Origin: Streptomyces sp. NBC_01267
GTDB lineage: Bacteria; Actinomycetota; Actinomycetes; Streptomycetales; Streptomycetaceae
Assembly: GCF_036241575.1 (NCBI RefSeq)
Contig: NZ_CP108455.1
Location: 1,074,501-1,138,500, forward strand
DNA length: 64,000 bases
Direction of reading: 5' to 3'
Below are positions 51,676-61,466 of this stretch, in pieces. A program made the translations under genes and the position numbers. Position 1 is the stretch's first letter; each line of letters begins with the position of its first letter. The notes beneath the pieces were generated by a model. The model was not told the DNA's origin. It saw only the letters and a program-made list of their open reading frames with translations, and ran no database searches.

Positions 51676-52701
51676 TCAGACCCCGTCGGGGTCGGCACGC
51701 TCCAGCGCGGGGCGCGGCCCCGGCCCGGTCTCGGTGAGCAGGAAGTCGGCCGCCGCGGTGTCGGTGACCAGGCTGGTGACCAGACCGGACTTCAGGACCG
51801 CTCCGATCGCCGCCGCCTTGCGCTGGCCGCCCGCGATGGCCACGACCTCGGGGATACGGCGCAGCCGGTCGGCCTCGACGGTGATGCACCGCTCGCCCAG
51901 ATCGCGGCCGACCCGTCGCCCCTGGGCGTCGAAGAGGTGCGCGGACATCTCGGCGGCCACACCGAGCGAGGCGTAGTGCGCCCGCTCCGCGTCGCTGAGC
52001 ATGTCGTGGACGGTGGAGATGCCCGGCTCCCAGGAGCCGATGGACACCGCGGCCACCGTCACCTTGTCGAAGTACTCGAAGGCACGGGCGATCCCGGTCT
52101 GGTTGCGCAGCGCGGCGGCGGTGGCCGGGTCGGGCAGCAGCATCGGGGCGTAGATGGGATGGGCCTCGCCGCCGGACACCTGGGCGGCACGCCGTACGGC
52201 CTCGACCGAGCCGCGCTCGGCGGTCCCCGCGTCGTACACACCGGTGAGCTGGACGACCGTGCACGGCGGGAGGGCGTCCAGCGCCGCCGCCATGTGAATC
52301 GTGGACCGGCCCCAGGCCAGGCCCAGCACATCGCCCTCGGTCACCAGTTCGCCGAGCAGGTCGGCCGCCACCTCGCCGAGGTTCTCGGGGTCGGGTGCGT
52401 CGTCCGCCGCGTCCGCGGGGGACTCGACGACCACGGCGTGCCGCAGTCCGTACCGCGCCCGCAAGGCGTCCGAGCGCTCCGCGTCGAGCTCGGCGGGGAC
52501 CCGGATCTCGATCCGTACGAGATCACGCTCCAGCGCCGTTTCCAGGACCCGCGCGACCTTGAAGCGGCTGACGCCGAACTCCTCCGCGATCTGGATCTTG
52601 GACTTTCCCTCCAGGTAGAAACGACGGGCCATGGCCGCCGCTTGCACCAGCTCCGCGGGTCCCATCCGCAGGGCTGATCGACCCGCCGACATAGCAGACA
52701 C
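51676..52701 (-). CDS. SorC-type sugar-binding transcriptional regulator
   Basis: A 341-aa regulator. The N-terminal HTH (about residues 15-60) reads AAMARRFYLEGKSKIQIAEE, then FGVSRFKVARVLETAL. The C-terminal sugar-phosphate isomerase-like domain includes LGLAWGRSTIHMAAALD, VQLTGVYDAG and VVAIAGGQRKAAAIGAVLKS. Such regulators bind phosphorylated sugars. Several starts are in frame; GTG at 52701 has GGAG 6 bp upstream, while GTG at 52725 and ATG at 52692 are less well spaced. It lies 100 bp downstream of rpe on the same strand, so control of pentose-phosphate genes is possible. Confidence 0.86.
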   Translation of the reverse strand: MSAMSAGRSALRMGPAELVQAAAMARRFYLEGKSKIQIAEEFGVSRFKVARVLETALERDLVRIEIRVPAELDAERSDALRARYGLRHAVVVESPADAADDAPDPENLGEVAADLLGELVTEGDVLGLAWGRSTIHMAAALDALPPCTVVQLTGVYDAGTAERGSVEAVRRAAQVSGGEAHPIYAPMLLPDPATAAALRNQTGIARAFEYFDKVTVAAVSIGSWEPGISTVHDMLSDAERAHYASLGVAAEMSAHLFDAQGRRVGRDLGERCITVEADRLRRIPEVVAIAGGQRKAAAIGAVLKSGLVTSLVTDTAAADFLLTETGPGPRPALERADPDGV

Positions 52702-52800
52702 CGCGATCTCCTCACTGCTGTTCACTCCCCGAATCCGCCATCCTGTCAGACCGGGCACATCTTGATCGGCCCCGAAGGGCCGCGTTCATCTCCTGGTGGC

Positions 52801-53487
52801 TCAATGGCCGCAGGACCAGGCCGCCGCGGCGGTCGTCTCCTGCGCCTGGTGCCGGAGCATGCGGACGGCCGCCGCCGGGTCGTCCGCGCCGTACACGGCG
52901 GAGCCCGCGACGAAGACGTCCGCGCCGGCCTCCGCGCACCGCTCGATCGTCGACGCCGAGACCCCGCCGTCGACCTGGAGCCAGAGTTCGAGGCCGTGCT
53001 TGGAGATCAGCTCACGGGTGCGGCGGATCTTCGGCAGCATGATGTCCAGGAAGGACTGGCCGCCGAAGCCCGGCTCCACGGTCATGATCAGCAGCATGTC
53101 CAGCTCGGGGAGCAGGTCCTCGTACGGCTCGATCGGCGTCGCGGGCTTCAGCGCCATCGACGCGCGGGCCCCCTTGGCCCTGATCTCCCGTGCCAGCCGT
53201 ACGGGGGCCGCCGCCGCCTCCGCGTGGAAGGTGACGGAGCCCGCGCCCGCCTCGACGTACTGCGGGGCCCAGCGGTCCGCGTCCTCGATCATCAGATGGC
53301 AGTCCAGCGGGGTGTCCGTCGCCCTGCTGAGCGCTTCCACCACCGGGACGCCGAGCGTCAGATTGGGTACGAAGTGGTTGTCCATCACGTCGACGTGGAG
53401 CCAGTCGGCACCTTCGACGGCCTTCGCCTCCTCCGCGAGGCGGGAGAAGTCGGCGGACAGGATGCTGGGGTTGATCTGCACGGCCAT
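52801..53487 (-). CDS. rpe: Ribulose-phosphate 3-epimerase
   Basis: Interconverts ribulose 5-phosphate and xylulose 5-phosphate in the pentose phosphate pathway. The 228-aa barrel has the complete signature: [36 protein letters not shown] (metal and catalytic Asp), [35 protein letters not shown] and [12 protein letters not shown]. The ATG at 53487 begins the conserved N-terminus. A GTACGG/CCGTAC inverted repeat at 53543-53558 lies 56 bp upstream and may be regulatory. Confidence 0.97.
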   Translation of the reverse strand: MAVQINPSILSADFSRLAEEAKAVEGADWLHVDVMDNHFVPNLTLGVPVVEALSRATDTPLDCHLMIEDADRWAPQYVEAGAGSVTFHAEAAAAPVRLAREIRAKGARASMALKPATPIEPYEDLLPELDMLLIMTVEPGFGGQSFLDIMLPKIRRTRELISKHGLELWLQVDGGVSASTIERCAEAGADVFVAGSAVYGADDPAAAVRMLRHQAQETTAAAAWSCGH

Positions 53488-53586
53488 GCCCCAAGCCTGC
53501 CATGCCCCGGCGCAGTTGCCTGCCACGGTACGGACCGAAGGGGTACGGGTATCCGTACACTCCGCGCAATCCTCGCATGCGACGGA

Positions 53587-53610
53587 GGTCGCGGGGCGCG
53601 CCCCGCGACC
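53587..53610 (-). terminator. Terminator after rsmB
   Basis: A 24-bp perfect palindrome (GGTCGCGGGGCG with its complement) starts 11 bp beyond the rsmB stop, on the minus strand. Confidence 0.6.
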
Positions 53611-53620
53611 GTGCGGAGCG

Positions 53621-55063
53621 TCAGGCCGTGCGCCGCAGCAGGGCGAGGTACATCGCGTCGGTGCCGTGCAGATGCGGCCACAGCTGGACGTCGGGGCCGT
53701 CACCGACCGCGGCCACGCCCGGCATCAGCGGCCTGACGTCGATCCACTCGGCCTCGACCGGCTGGCCGCCCCGCCCCTTCAGCACGTCCTCGACGACCAC
53801 GCGGGTCTCGGCCAGGTGCGGGGAACAGGTCGCGTACCCGACGACGCCGCCGACCCGGACCGCGCTCAGTGCCTCCCTGAGCAGTCCGCGCTGCAGGGGT
53901 GCGAACCCCTCCAGGTCCGCGGGGCGCCGCCGCCACCGCGCCTCCGGCCTGCGCCGCAGCGCGCCCAGTCCGGTGCACGGCACGTCCATCAGCACCCGGT
54001 CGAAGGAGCCCGGCAGCCACGGCGGCCGGGTGCCGTCGGCCGCGATGACCTGATACGGGCCCGGGTTGCCCGCCAGTGTCCGCTCGACGAGACGGGCCCG
54101 GTGCGGCTGCTTCTCGGAGGCCAGCAGCGCCGCCCCCCGCCCGGCGGCGAGCGCGGCCAGCAGCGCGGCCTTCCCGCCGGGGCCGGCGCACCCGTCGAGC
54201 CAGCGCTCGTCGCGGCCCTCGATCGGCGCGTTGGCCAGCGCCGTGGCAACGAGCTGGCTGCCCTCGTCCTGGACCCCGGCCCGGCCGTCGCGGACGGCTT
54301 CGATCGCGCCGGGCTCGCCGCCCTCGGCGAGCCGTACGGCATACGGCGACCAGCGTCCGGGCAGCGCGGAGTCGGCGCCGACCGTTTCGATCAGTTCGTC
54401 GGTGGTGGACCGGCCGGGCCTGGCGACCAGCGTCACCTCGGGGCGCTCGTTGTCGGCCTCCAGGAGATCCTCGATACCGGCGCGGCCACCGCCCAGCGAG
54501 TCCCACAGCGCGGAGACGATCCAGCGGGGGTGCGAGTGGACCACCGCCAGGTGCTCCTCCGCGTCCTGGTCGTAGGGCGGGGCGACCCGCTCCAGCCAGC
54601 CGTCCAGGTCGTCGGCCGCGACCTTGCGCAGCACCGCGTTGACGAACTTGGCCCGCCCGTCGCCGAGCACCACCCTGGCCAGCTCCACGCTCGCGGAGAC
54701 CGCCGCGTGGGTGGGGATACGGGTGCCGAGCAGCTGGTGCACGCCGAGCGCCAGCACGTCGAGGACCGGCGGATCGACCTGGCGCAGCGGCCGGTCGATG
54801 CACGCCGAGATGATCGCGTCGTAGGTGCCCTGACGGCGCAGGGTCCCGTACACCAGCTCGGTGGCCAGCGCCGCGTCCCGCCCGTCGAACTGCGGGTTCT
54901 CGCGCGCCTTCTTCAGCAGCGGCGGCAGCACGAGGTTGGCGTACGCGTCCCGGTCGTCGACCGCCCGCAGCGCCTCGAAGGCGAGGATCCGCACCGGGTC
55001 CTTCTGCGGGCGGCGGTACGGCTTCGACTGCTGGGCGGGACGGCGGCGAGGCTGGTCGTTCAC
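53621..55063 (-). CDS. rsmB: 16S rRNA (cytosine-967-C5)-methyltransferase
   Basis: A 480-aa RNA methyltransferase. A basic N-terminal extension is followed by a NusB-like RNA-binding domain (about 25-150: [40 protein letters not shown]). The SAM-dependent domain has [20 protein letters not shown], the catalytic Cys in [20 protein letters not shown] and the second conserved Cys in [13 protein letters not shown]. The GTG at 55063 has GGAG 10 bp upstream. It follows fmt, the usual bacterial pairing, with about 120 bp and two hairpins between. Confidence 0.94.
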   Translation of the reverse strand: MNDQPRRRPAQQSKPYRRPQKDPVRILAFEALRAVDDRDAYANLVLPPLLKKARENPQFDGRDAALATELVYGTLRRQGTYDAIISACIDRPLRQVDPPVLDVLALGVHQLLGTRIPTHAAVSASVELARVVLGDGRAKFVNAVLRKVAADDLDGWLERVAPPYDQDAEEHLAVVHSHPRWIVSALWDSLGGGRAGIEDLLEADNERPEVTLVARPGRSTTDELIETVGADSALPGRWSPYAVRLAEGGEPGAIEAVRDGRAGVQDEGSQLVATALANAPIEGRDERWLDGCAGPGGKAALLAALAAGRGAALLASEKQPHRARLVERTLAGNPGPYQVIAADGTRPPWLPGSFDRVLMDVPCTGLGALRRRPEARWRRRPADLEGFAPLQRGLLREALSAVRVGGVVGYATCSPHLAETRVVVEDVLKGRGGQPVEAEWIDVRPLMPGVAAVGDGPDVQLWPHLHGTDAMYLALLRRTA

Positions 55064-55136
55064 GTGAAAGGTGCTCCGCTGGTGGTGAGAGGGGGCGAAC
55101 CCTCTCAGCGTACGTCCGCGGCGCCGCACCGCTCAC

Positions 55137-55181
55137 CGGCGGTCGCGGTCGGCGGCCGGGGCTGTCCGGCCGCCGCGGACC
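55137..55181 (-). terminator. Hairpin after fmt
   Basis: GGCGGCCGG and CCGGCCGCC form the core stem, extended by GCGGTC/GACCGC, 6 bp past the fmt stop. A second stem (GAGAGGG 55085-55091 with CCCTCTC 55098-55104) lies in the rsmB leader. Together they may partly uncouple rsmB from fmt. Confidence 0.5.
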
Positions 55182-55186
55182 GCGCG

Positions 55187-56119
55187 TCAGTCGCCGAGCA
55201 GTTCGCCCGCGGCGATCCGTACCCCGCGTGCCCAGTCGGCGGCGCGCATCGGCTTCTTGCCCTGGGGCTGGACCCAGAGCAGTTCGACGGCGTGCGAGCC
55301 GGTGCCGACGTGCACGCTGTTCTTGGAGACCGACAGTTCGCCGGGGGCCAGGTCGGTGCGGTCGGTGACCGGTGTCAGCGCGACCAGTTTGAGCCGCTCG
55401 CCGCGGAAGAGCGTCCAGGCGCCGGGCGCGGGGGTGCAGCCGCGCACCAGGCGGTCCACCCGCATGGCGGGGGCGGTCCAGTCCACCTGGGCGTCCTCGA
55501 CAGTGATCTTCGGCGCCGACGAGATGCCCTCGGCGGGCTGCGGCACGGCGTGCAGGGTGCCGTCCTCGATGCCGTCCATGGTCGCCACGAGCAGCCCGGA
55601 CCCGGCGAAGGCGAGCCTGGTGAGCAGATCGCCGCTGGTGTCGGTGGGGCGTACTTCCTCGGTGAGCACCCCGTACACCGGGCCCGAGTCGAGCCCCTCC
55701 TCGATCAGGAACGTCGACGCACCGGTCACCTCGTCGCCCGCGATGATCGAATGCTGTACCGGGGCCGCTCCGCGCCAGGCGGGCAGCAGCGAGAAGTGCA
55801 GATTGACCCAGCCGCGGGCCGGGACGTCGAGCGCGGTCCTGGGCAGCAGCGCGCCGTAGGCGACGACCGGGCAGCAGTCCGGGCCGATCTCCCGGAGCCT
55901 GGCGAGGAAGGCCTCGTCGCGCGGTCTGGCCGGCTTCAGCACCTCGATACCGGCCTCCTCCGCGCGCTGCGCGACCGGGCTCGCGACCAGCCGGCGACCG
56001 CGACCGGCCGGTGCGTCGGGCCGGGTGACGACGGCGGCCACCTCGTGCCGGTCGGATGCGATCAGCGCGTCCAGGGCGGGTACGGCGACCTCGGGGGTGC
56101 CTGCGAAGACGAGTTTCAC
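55187..56119 (-). CDS. fmt: Methionyl-tRNA formyltransferase
   Basis: Formylates initiator Met-tRNA using 10-formyltetrahydrofolate. The 310-aa protein starts [20 protein letters not shown]. The catalytic domain has the Asn/His/Asp region [20 protein letters not shown] and EGLDSGPVY, and a C-terminal OB-like tRNA-binding domain includes [19 protein letters not shown]. Length and motif order are normal for the family. Confidence 0.97.
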   Translation of the reverse strand: MKLVFAGTPEVAVPALDALIASDRHEVAAVVTRPDAPAGRGRRLVASPVAQRAEEAGIEVLKPARPRDEAFLARLREIGPDCCPVVAYGALLPRTALDVPARGWVNLHFSLLPAWRGAAPVQHSIIAGDEVTGASTFLIEEGLDSGPVYGVLTEEVRPTDTSGDLLTRLAFAGSGLLVATMDGIEDGTLHAVPQPAEGISSAPKITVEDAQVDWTAPAMRVDRLVRGCTPAPGAWTLFRGERLKLVALTPVTDRTDLAPGELSVSKNSVHVGTGSHAVELLWVQPQGKKPMRAADWARGVRIAAGELLGD

Positions 56120-56272
56120 TGGATGCCTCTCGGACCGACTACGTACGACAACGAGCAGCGCACCAGTCTATGGGCCGTGGACGCAGGGGGCGTACGCACA
56201 GTCGCGCGCCCCTCGCATATGCCCCTACGCCCCCGCAGCGTGACCACAACAGCAGGTGGCGCGTTGGTCAAG

Positions 56273-56301
56273 AGAGATTGACCGAAACAGAGATTGACCG
56301 A
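56273..56301 (+). repeat. 13-bp direct repeat upstream of the small HTH protein gene
   Basis: AGAGATTGACCGA occurs at 56273-56285 and 56289-56301 (16-bp period), about 65-90 bp before the start at 56365. It contains TTGACC, so either copy could also be a -35 box. Confidence 0.5.
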
Positions 56302-56364
56302 CACGACACCATGGGCCGCACGCGCGGTCCGATCCCTTTCAACGCCGGTTCGAGAGGCTTGTTC

Positions 56365-56919
56365 ATGGCCGACCACGCAACCCACGACGCCCAAGCGCGG
56401 GCCAGCCTGCATCTGTTGGTTCGGGACATCGAGCGGGTCCGCCGACAGGTGGACGCGCTTCGCACCCTCACCGCCCAGTTGGGCAACGTCTACCGTCCGC
56501 GCCGTTCGGGCCCTTCCACGGGCTTCGTCGTCTACGGCAGGGCGCCCGCACCGACCGTCCGGCTGGCCCAGGAGCTGCGGGACAGCGTCGAAACCCTGGT
56601 GACGGCCGCGGTGGACTTCGACCGTTCGCTGGGATTCTCGTGGGACGCGGTGGGCTCGGCGCTCGGGGTCACCAAGCAGGCGGTGCACCGCCGTTACGGC
56701 ACCCGGCGAGCGGCGGCTGCTGCTGCGGCGGCCGAGCCGGAACAACCCGTACCGGCCGCTGCCGTGGAGAGCGGCCCCCCGACCCGTACCCTGCCCGTCG
56801 CACCCGGCCTGCCCACCGTTCCCGCTGCCCGGTCCATGCCTCCCCAGCCGACGGCGAACAGCCATGTCCTGCGGGAGGAAGCCCGCCCGGGTGCCCTCCC
56901 GGGGCCGCGCAACGGCTGA
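56365..56919 (+). CDS. Small helix-turn-helix-like protein of unknown function
   Basis: A 184-aa protein. A helical N-terminus ([20 protein letters not shown]) is followed by a short conserved stretch ([20 protein letters not shown]). An HTH-like segment comes near residues 88-115 ([20 protein letters not shown]), then YGTRR and a disordered Ala/Pro tail. Streptomycetes have many such small proteins with a sigma-4-like or AsnC-like HTH, function unknown. The ATG at 56365 was preferred because upstream sequence is low-complexity; GAGAGG is the likely ribosome binding site. It is divergent from fmt. Confidence 0.75.
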   Translation: MADHATHDAQARASLHLLVRDIERVRRQVDALRTLTAQLGNVYRPRRSGPSTGFVVYGRAPAPTVRLAQELRDSVETLVTAAVDFDRSLGFSWDAVGSALGVTKQAVHRRYGTRRAAAAAAAAEPEQPVPAAAVESGPPTRTLPVAPGLPTVPAARSMPPQPTANSHVLREEARPGALPGPRNG

Positions 56920-56936
56920 CCCGTCACCCCACCTCC

Positions 56937-56969
56937 GCTGCCCCCTGCGTCGACCGCGCCGGGGGCAGC
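56937..56969. terminator. Terminator between convergent genes
   Basis: GCTGCCCCC (56937-56945) pairs with GGGGGCAGC (56961-56969) downstream of the HTH protein gene, facing priA. Confidence 0.65.
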
Positions 56970-57120
56970 CGTGCGTTCGGCCGCCGGCCGCGGGTGGTGG
57001 ACGGTGCGGCATGCCTCGGCCGGTGTTTCTCGCGCACTTCGCCCCGGCCGGTGTCCCGGGGACCCCGGCCCGGCCGAACTCCGGAGAACTGCGGCTCGGT
57101 TGAGCTCCGGAGGCCTCAGC

Positions 57121-59262
57121 TCAGCCGATGTCCGGCGGGTCGACCCTGATCCGTACGGGTTCGCCGCCCCGTGTCAGCCGCGCCGCCTGCGCCGTCTTGA
57201 GTGCGGCCGCGAGCGCCGCCCCGCTCCCCGGCGGCACCCGGATCAACGCCCGTTCCACGCTTTCGCCGGGCGGTGCGTCGCCCGGTCTGCGCGGCCGGTT
57301 CGGATCGGGGGACAGCACCGGTACCGGTCCCAGCACCTCCGCGTCGCCCGGCAGGTCGACCGCGTCGAGGAACGCGCTCAGCGTCTCCGGCCGCCCGGAC
57401 ACCGCGGCCATCCTGGACACGGGCGGGAAGCCCAGCTCGGCGCGCTCGGCCAGTTCCCGCACGGCGTGCCCGACCGGGTCCCAGCGGACCAGCGCCTGCA
57501 CGGGCCGCAGCGTCGGCTCGGCGACGACGACCACGGTGCCCCCCTCTCCCTGGCCCCGTACGAGGGAGGCGGCGTCGATCCAGCGCCGCAGCGCCTCCTC
57601 GCCCGCACGCAGGTCGGGCCGCCCGAGCATCGCCCAGCCGTCGAGCAGCAGCGCCGCCGCGTATCCGCCCTCGGCGACCGGCTCGGCGCCCGGGGTGCTG
57701 ACGATCAGCGCGGGCCGCCCGTCCACGGTGTCCAGCACCTGGTCACGGCCGGATGTCCGCACCGGCACCGCCGGAAACGCCCGTCCCAGCTCCTCCGCGG
57801 TACGCCGGGCGCCGACGACCTGCGCGCGCAGCCTCGTGTGACCGCATTCGAGGCAGTGCCAGCCGGTCGCGTCCTGCCCGCACCAGCCGCAGCGCAGGGC
57901 CCGTTCGTCCGGGGCCTCCAGCGGGCCCGCGCAGTGCGCGCACCGGGCTGGGGTGCGGCAGCGTTCGCAGGACAGCCGGGGCACGTACCCCCGTCTCGGC
58001 ACCTGCACCAGTACCGGGCCGCTCTTCAGCCCGTCCCGCACCGCCTGCCAGGCGAGGCTCGGCAGGCGGGCCGCCCTCGCCCCTTCGTCCCGCACCAGAT
58101 CCAGGTCGCCGACGGTGCGGACCAGCGGCGCCGCGGCCCTGACCTGTTCCCGGTCGGCCACCAGGGGCGCGGCCCAGCCGCTCTCGACGAGCTGGGCGGC
58201 CTCCACCGTGCAGCTCGTACTGCCCAGCAGGAAGCCGCACTTGTCGTGCGCGGCCCGGAGCAGCAGCACTTCGCGGGCGTGCGGCAGCGGTGCGTGCGGT
58301 TCGCTGTGGCTGGAGTCGCCGTCCTCCCAGATGGCGACCAGGCCGAGGTCCTGCACGGGTGCGAACATCGCGGCGCGGGTGCCCACCACGGCCCGCACCG
58401 CCCCCCGCCGCACGGCGAGCCACTGCCGGTACCGCTTCTCCGGCCCGGCGTCCGCGGTGAGCAGCGCGTGCCGCCCCGCGCCGAGAACGGCGGTGAGCGC
58501 GGAGTCCACCCGCGCGGCGGACCGTCCGTCGGGTACCACGACGAGGGCGCCGCGTCCCGAGGACAGCACCGCGGCGACGGCGCGCGCCAGTTCCTGCGGC
58601 CAGTGCGGTCCGGGCAGCGCGCTCCATACGGCGCGCGGTGCGGCGCCGGAGGCGAGTGCCCGCAGAAATCCCGGTCCCTGTCCGTACCGCTCCCAGGTCT
58701 CCGGGTCCGGAGGCCGCGGTGGCTCCAGTGGTTCGGGGGACGGCTTTCCCTCGGCCCGTGCGTTGCGGGGCGGTACGGCCAGTTGCAGAACATCGGCGAG
58801 GCTGCCCGCATACCGGTCGGCCACTGCCCTGGCGAGCCCCAGCAGGTCGGCGCCGAGCACCGGTTCGGGCGACACCACGGCGGCGAGCGCGGCCAGCGGG
58901 CCCACGTAGTCGGATTCGGCACGGCGCTCGACCACGAACCCGTCGATGAGCCCGCCGCCCTCACGGCGGCCGTCTCGCACATTGCGGCTCCCCGCGCCGA
59001 ACCGCACCCGCACCCGGACACCCGGCTGAGCCGCCTCGTCCAGTTCTTCCGGTACCGCGTAGTCGAAGAACTGGTCGAGGTGGAGCACGCCCTTGTTCAC
59101 CACGACCCGCGCCACCGGAAGCTCCTTGGCGAGCGCGGCCCCCCGCCAGGTGCGTGGTTTGGCGCGGGGCACCTTGGCCGTACGCACCGATTCCCGGATG
59201 AGCGCAAGCTGCTCGGGAGCCTCGCGGTCAGGAGGCTCTGGCTGCTTGTTGTCGCTGCTCAC
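57121..59262 (-). CDS. priA: PriA-like primosomal protein N', helicase motifs degenerate
   Basis: A 713-aa replication-restart protein from the GTG at 59262 (ATG at 59292 also in frame). The 3'-end-binding N-terminal domain (VNKGVLHLDQFFDYAVPEEL) and the zinc-binding insert are intact (CERCRTPARCAHC about residues 429-442; CGWCGQDATGWHCLECG about 457-474). The ATPase motifs are not. Walker A is replaced by SALPGPHWPQELA near residue 212, and the DExH box by IWEDGDSSHSE near 310. Actinobacterial PriA proteins are known to lack these residues and are thought not to be active helicases. It may act as a structural primosome loader. Confidence 0.92.
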   Translation of the reverse strand: MSSDNKQPEPPDREAPEQLALIRESVRTAKVPRAKPRTWRGAALAKELPVARVVVNKGVLHLDQFFDYAVPEELDEAAQPGVRVRVRFGAGSRNVRDGRREGGGLIDGFVVERRAESDYVGPLAALAAVVSPEPVLGADLLGLARAVADRYAGSLADVLQLAVPPRNARAEGKPSPEPLEPPRPPDPETWERYGQGPGFLRALASGAAPRAVWSALPGPHWPQELARAVAAVLSSGRGALVVVPDGRSAARVDSALTAVLGAGRHALLTADAGPEKRYRQWLAVRRGAVRAVVGTRAAMFAPVQDLGLVAIWEDGDSSHSEPHAPLPHAREVLLLRAAHDKCGFLLGSTSCTVEAAQLVESGWAAPLVADREQVRAAAPLVRTVGDLDLVRDEGARAARLPSLAWQAVRDGLKSGPVLVQVPRRGYVPRLSCERCRTPARCAHCAGPLEAPDERALRCGWCGQDATGWHCLECGHTRLRAQVVGARRTAEELGRAFPAVPVRTSGRDQVLDTVDGRPALIVSTPGAEPVAEGGYAAALLLDGWAMLGRPDLRAGEEALRRWIDAASLVRGQGEGGTVVVVAEPTLRPVQALVRWDPVGHAVRELAERAELGFPPVSRMAAVSGRPETLSAFLDAVDLPGDAEVLGPVPVLSPDPNRPRRPGDAPPGESVERALIRVPPGSGAALAAALKTAQAARLTRGGEPVRIRVDPPDIG

Positions 59263-59334
59263 AGCCAAATTCCTACCAGACCCCACTGACATCCGGCCCG
59301 GCGGACGAGCGGCCGGACGCCGTGGGGAACGGGC

Positions 59335-60447
59335 TCAGCGGCCCGGCGCGGTGTCCAGGGCCAGGGTGGCGAAGGAGGCCAGCCAGTGGTCCGAGGTGAA
59401 GTCGCCGGAGGAGACGGCCGGGAGGCCCGTCGCCAGATGGGCGGCGACGGAACGCTCCAGGGCATCGCGGGCCGGGCCCTCGGGCAGTGCTCCGGCCAGG
59501 GCCCGCAGACCGGCGGCGCGGCTCAGGGCGAGCCCCAGCAGATGTCCGATCTGCGGATCGGAGCGGTCCGAGATCACCGGCGGGGTGAGCAGGGAACACG
59601 GGGTGCCGTCGGTGAGCGACGGTACAAACCGGGCGAGCCATCCGGGGAAGTCCGCGGGCGGCAGGACCCGGAGCATGGCGTGCGCCTCGGTGAGCGCGGG
59701 CGAGAGGAAGTCCTGGCCCGACGGCTCCCAGTGGAGCGGGGCGTCGTGATCGTCGGCGAACCAGCCGTGCAGCCGGTCGGTCACCGCGTCCAGCACCGGA
59801 CCGGCCAGTCCGGCCTCCGCGCCCGCGTCCAGGACGAGTCCGAGACCGAAGGCGCTGTTGTTGTGGACCCCGTGCCTGACCGGGTACGTCGCCTTGGCCA
59901 GCCAGCCCGTCAGCAGTTCACCGACGGCGTCCACCAGCGGGGCCAGGGCGTCGGCCCAGCGGTCACCGGCGGGACCGCCGAGCGCACGGCACTCGGCGGC
60001 GAGCGCCACCGACCAGGCCCAGCCGTACGGCCGCTCGAACGACGGGCGACGGCGCAGGTACGCGGCCTCCACGGCGAGGTTCTCGGGGGTCAGATGGGTG
60101 TCGAGCACCTCGGTGATCCGGGCCGTGACGGCCGCGGGCAGGGCGTCCGGGATCCGGTCGCCCGAGGCCTGGTCACCCGAGGCCTGGTCACCCGAGGTCC
60201 GGGAGCTCAGGGCCTGGGACCCGAAGCGGCGCAGCAGCCGTACGAGCAACCAGTGCATGTGCACGGTGGAGTGCCAGTCGTACGACCCGTAGAAGGCCGG
60301 GTGCAGGGTGCGCGGCGCGACGATCTCCTCGGGGCCCGCGTAGAGGTGGGCGGGGGCGTTGGGGTACTCGCGGACCACGTTGTGGAGCGCCAGCTCGGCG
60401 AACGGCAGCGCGTACTCGGAAGGAAGCACGGACGGTGCGAGGGGCAT
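59335..60447 (-). CDS. DUF2891 domain-containing protein
   Basis: A 370-aa protein of the DUF2891 family, function unknown, predicted alpha/alpha-barrel-like. Conserved aromatic and histidine motifs are HPAFYGSYDWHSTVHMHWLL, PYGWAWSVALAAEC, YPVRHGVHNNSAFGLGL and WEPSGQDFLSPALTEA. The paired His, Trp and Asn residues suggest a glycosidase- or epimerase-like fold (inference). It carries an in-frame SGDQA pentapeptide repeat near residue 90. Third gene of the DUF969-DUF979-DUF2891 operon, 50 bp after DUF979. Confidence 0.85.
   Translation of the reverse strand: MPLAPSVLPSEYALPFAELALHNVVREYPNAPAHLYAGPEEIVAPRTLHPAFYGSYDWHSTVHMHWLLVRLLRRFGSQALSSRTSGDQASGDQASGDRIPDALPAAVTARITEVLDTHLTPENLAVEAAYLRRRPSFERPYGWAWSVALAAECRALGGPAGDRWADALAPLVDAVGELLTGWLAKATYPVRHGVHNNSAFGLGLVLDAGAEAGLAGPVLDAVTDRLHGWFADDHDAPLHWEPSGQDFLSPALTEAHAMLRVLPPADFPGWLARFVPSLTDGTPCSLLTPPVISDRSDPQIGHLLGLALSRAAGLRALAGALPEGPARDALERSVAAHLATGLPAVSSGDFTSDHWLASFATLALDTAPGR
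60156..60200 (-). repeat. 15-bp in-frame tandem repeat in the DUF2891 gene
   Basis: Three near-identical units of GGTCACCCGAGGCCT encode a repeated ASGDQ pentapeptide in a linker. Confidence 0.8.
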
Positions 60448-60497
60448 GGAGGGGTCGCTCCTTGGGGGAGGTGGGACAGCGGTGGGGCGCTCGGGGA

Positions 60498-61466
60498 TCA
60501 GAAGGCGAACAGGGCCAGGATGGCGATGTTGCAGACCAGCAGCGCTGCGGCGGTGGGCAGTTGGGCCTTGATGGGCCCGTACTGGTCCTTGAGTTCCAGC
60601 AGCGCGGCCGGGACCAGGTTGAAGTTGGCGGCCATCGGGGTGACGAGTGTGCCGCAGAAGCCGCACAGCATGCCGATGGCGAGGATCGCCGGGGTGCTGC
60701 CGTGCATCTGCTGGATGAGCACGGGCCAGCCGATCGCGGCCGTCATGACGGGGAAGGCCGCGAAGGCGTTGCCCATGACGATGGTGAAGAGGACCATGCC
60801 GCAGCAGTAGACGACCACGGCGATGAAGCGCTGGCCCTCGGGGAGGATCGCCTCGGTGATCCGGCCCACCTGGTCGCCGACGCCCGCCAGTTGGAAGATC
60901 GAGCCGAGCACGGCCAGCAGCTGGGGCAGGATCAGCGCCCAGCCCATGGATTCCAGCATGTTGCGGCCCGCGTGCAGCGGAACCGCGACGCGGCGTTCCC
61001 GCAGCACCACCATGCCGACGGCCAGCGCGGCGATCGCGCCGATGCCCAGCCCCAGGATGGTCTCGTACCCCGGCTCCAGGACCGGCTCGCCGCCGATCTT
61101 CCACTTCTTCAGCAGCGTCGCGCAGATCATCGCGACGACGGGGATGGTGAGGGCCGGCAGGAAGAGCTTGTTGCCGAAGCGGGCGGCCGAGGCGGCGCGC
61201 TCCTCGCGGGGCGGGGTGTGCGAGGCGCCCTTGCCGGTGAAGCCGAATCCGCCGAGGACGATCAGTACGAGGACGGCGAGGCCGAGCGGCTCGGCAGGAA
61301 GCGATGTGTCGACCACACCGGTCGAGTAGAAGAACGACGCGCCCAGCAGACCCCAGAAGGAGGCCGAACCGAGGCGTTTGGGGTTGGTCCGGTCGTTGGC
61401 CATCTGCGCGGCCATCACCAGGAAGACGGCGCCCACCAGCCAGAAGAAGTACTCGGACTTGATCAC
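60498..61466 (-). CDS. DUF979 membrane protein (putative transporter subunit)
   Basis: A 322-aa integral membrane protein of the DUF979 family with about eight to nine hydrophobic segments (YFFWLVGAVFLVMAAQMAND; IPVVAMICATLLKKW; AILAIGMLCGFCGTLVTPMA). DUF969 and DUF979 always occur together and resemble split halves of a carrier. Here they are next to a 5-oxoprolinase operon under the same operator motif, so 5-oxoproline (pyroglutamate) import is a reasonable hypothesis. The ATG overlaps the DUF969 stop (ATGA). Confidence 0.88.
   Translation of the reverse strand: MIKSEYFFWLVGAVFLVMAAQMANDRTNPKRLGSASFWGLLGASFFYSTGVVDTSLPAEPLGLAVLVLIVLGGFGFTGKGASHTPPREERAASAARFGNKLFLPALTIPVVAMICATLLKKWKIGGEPVLEPGYETILGLGIGAIAALAVGMVVLRERRVAVPLHAGRNMLESMGWALILPQLLAVLGSIFQLAGVGDQVGRITEAILPEGQRFIAVVVYCCGMVLFTIVMGNAFAAFPVMTAAIGWPVLIQQMHGSTPAILAIGMLCGFCGTLVTPMAANFNLVPAALLELKDQYGPIKAQLPTAAALLVCNIAILALFAF

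Noticed and set aside
52796..56281. Very long open frame (over 1100 codons) on the plus strand opposite rpe, rsmB and fmt
   Set aside because: It is antisense to three well-supported genes. Its translation is Arg/Pro/Gly-rich with no domain. Long antisense frames are expected at this GC content.
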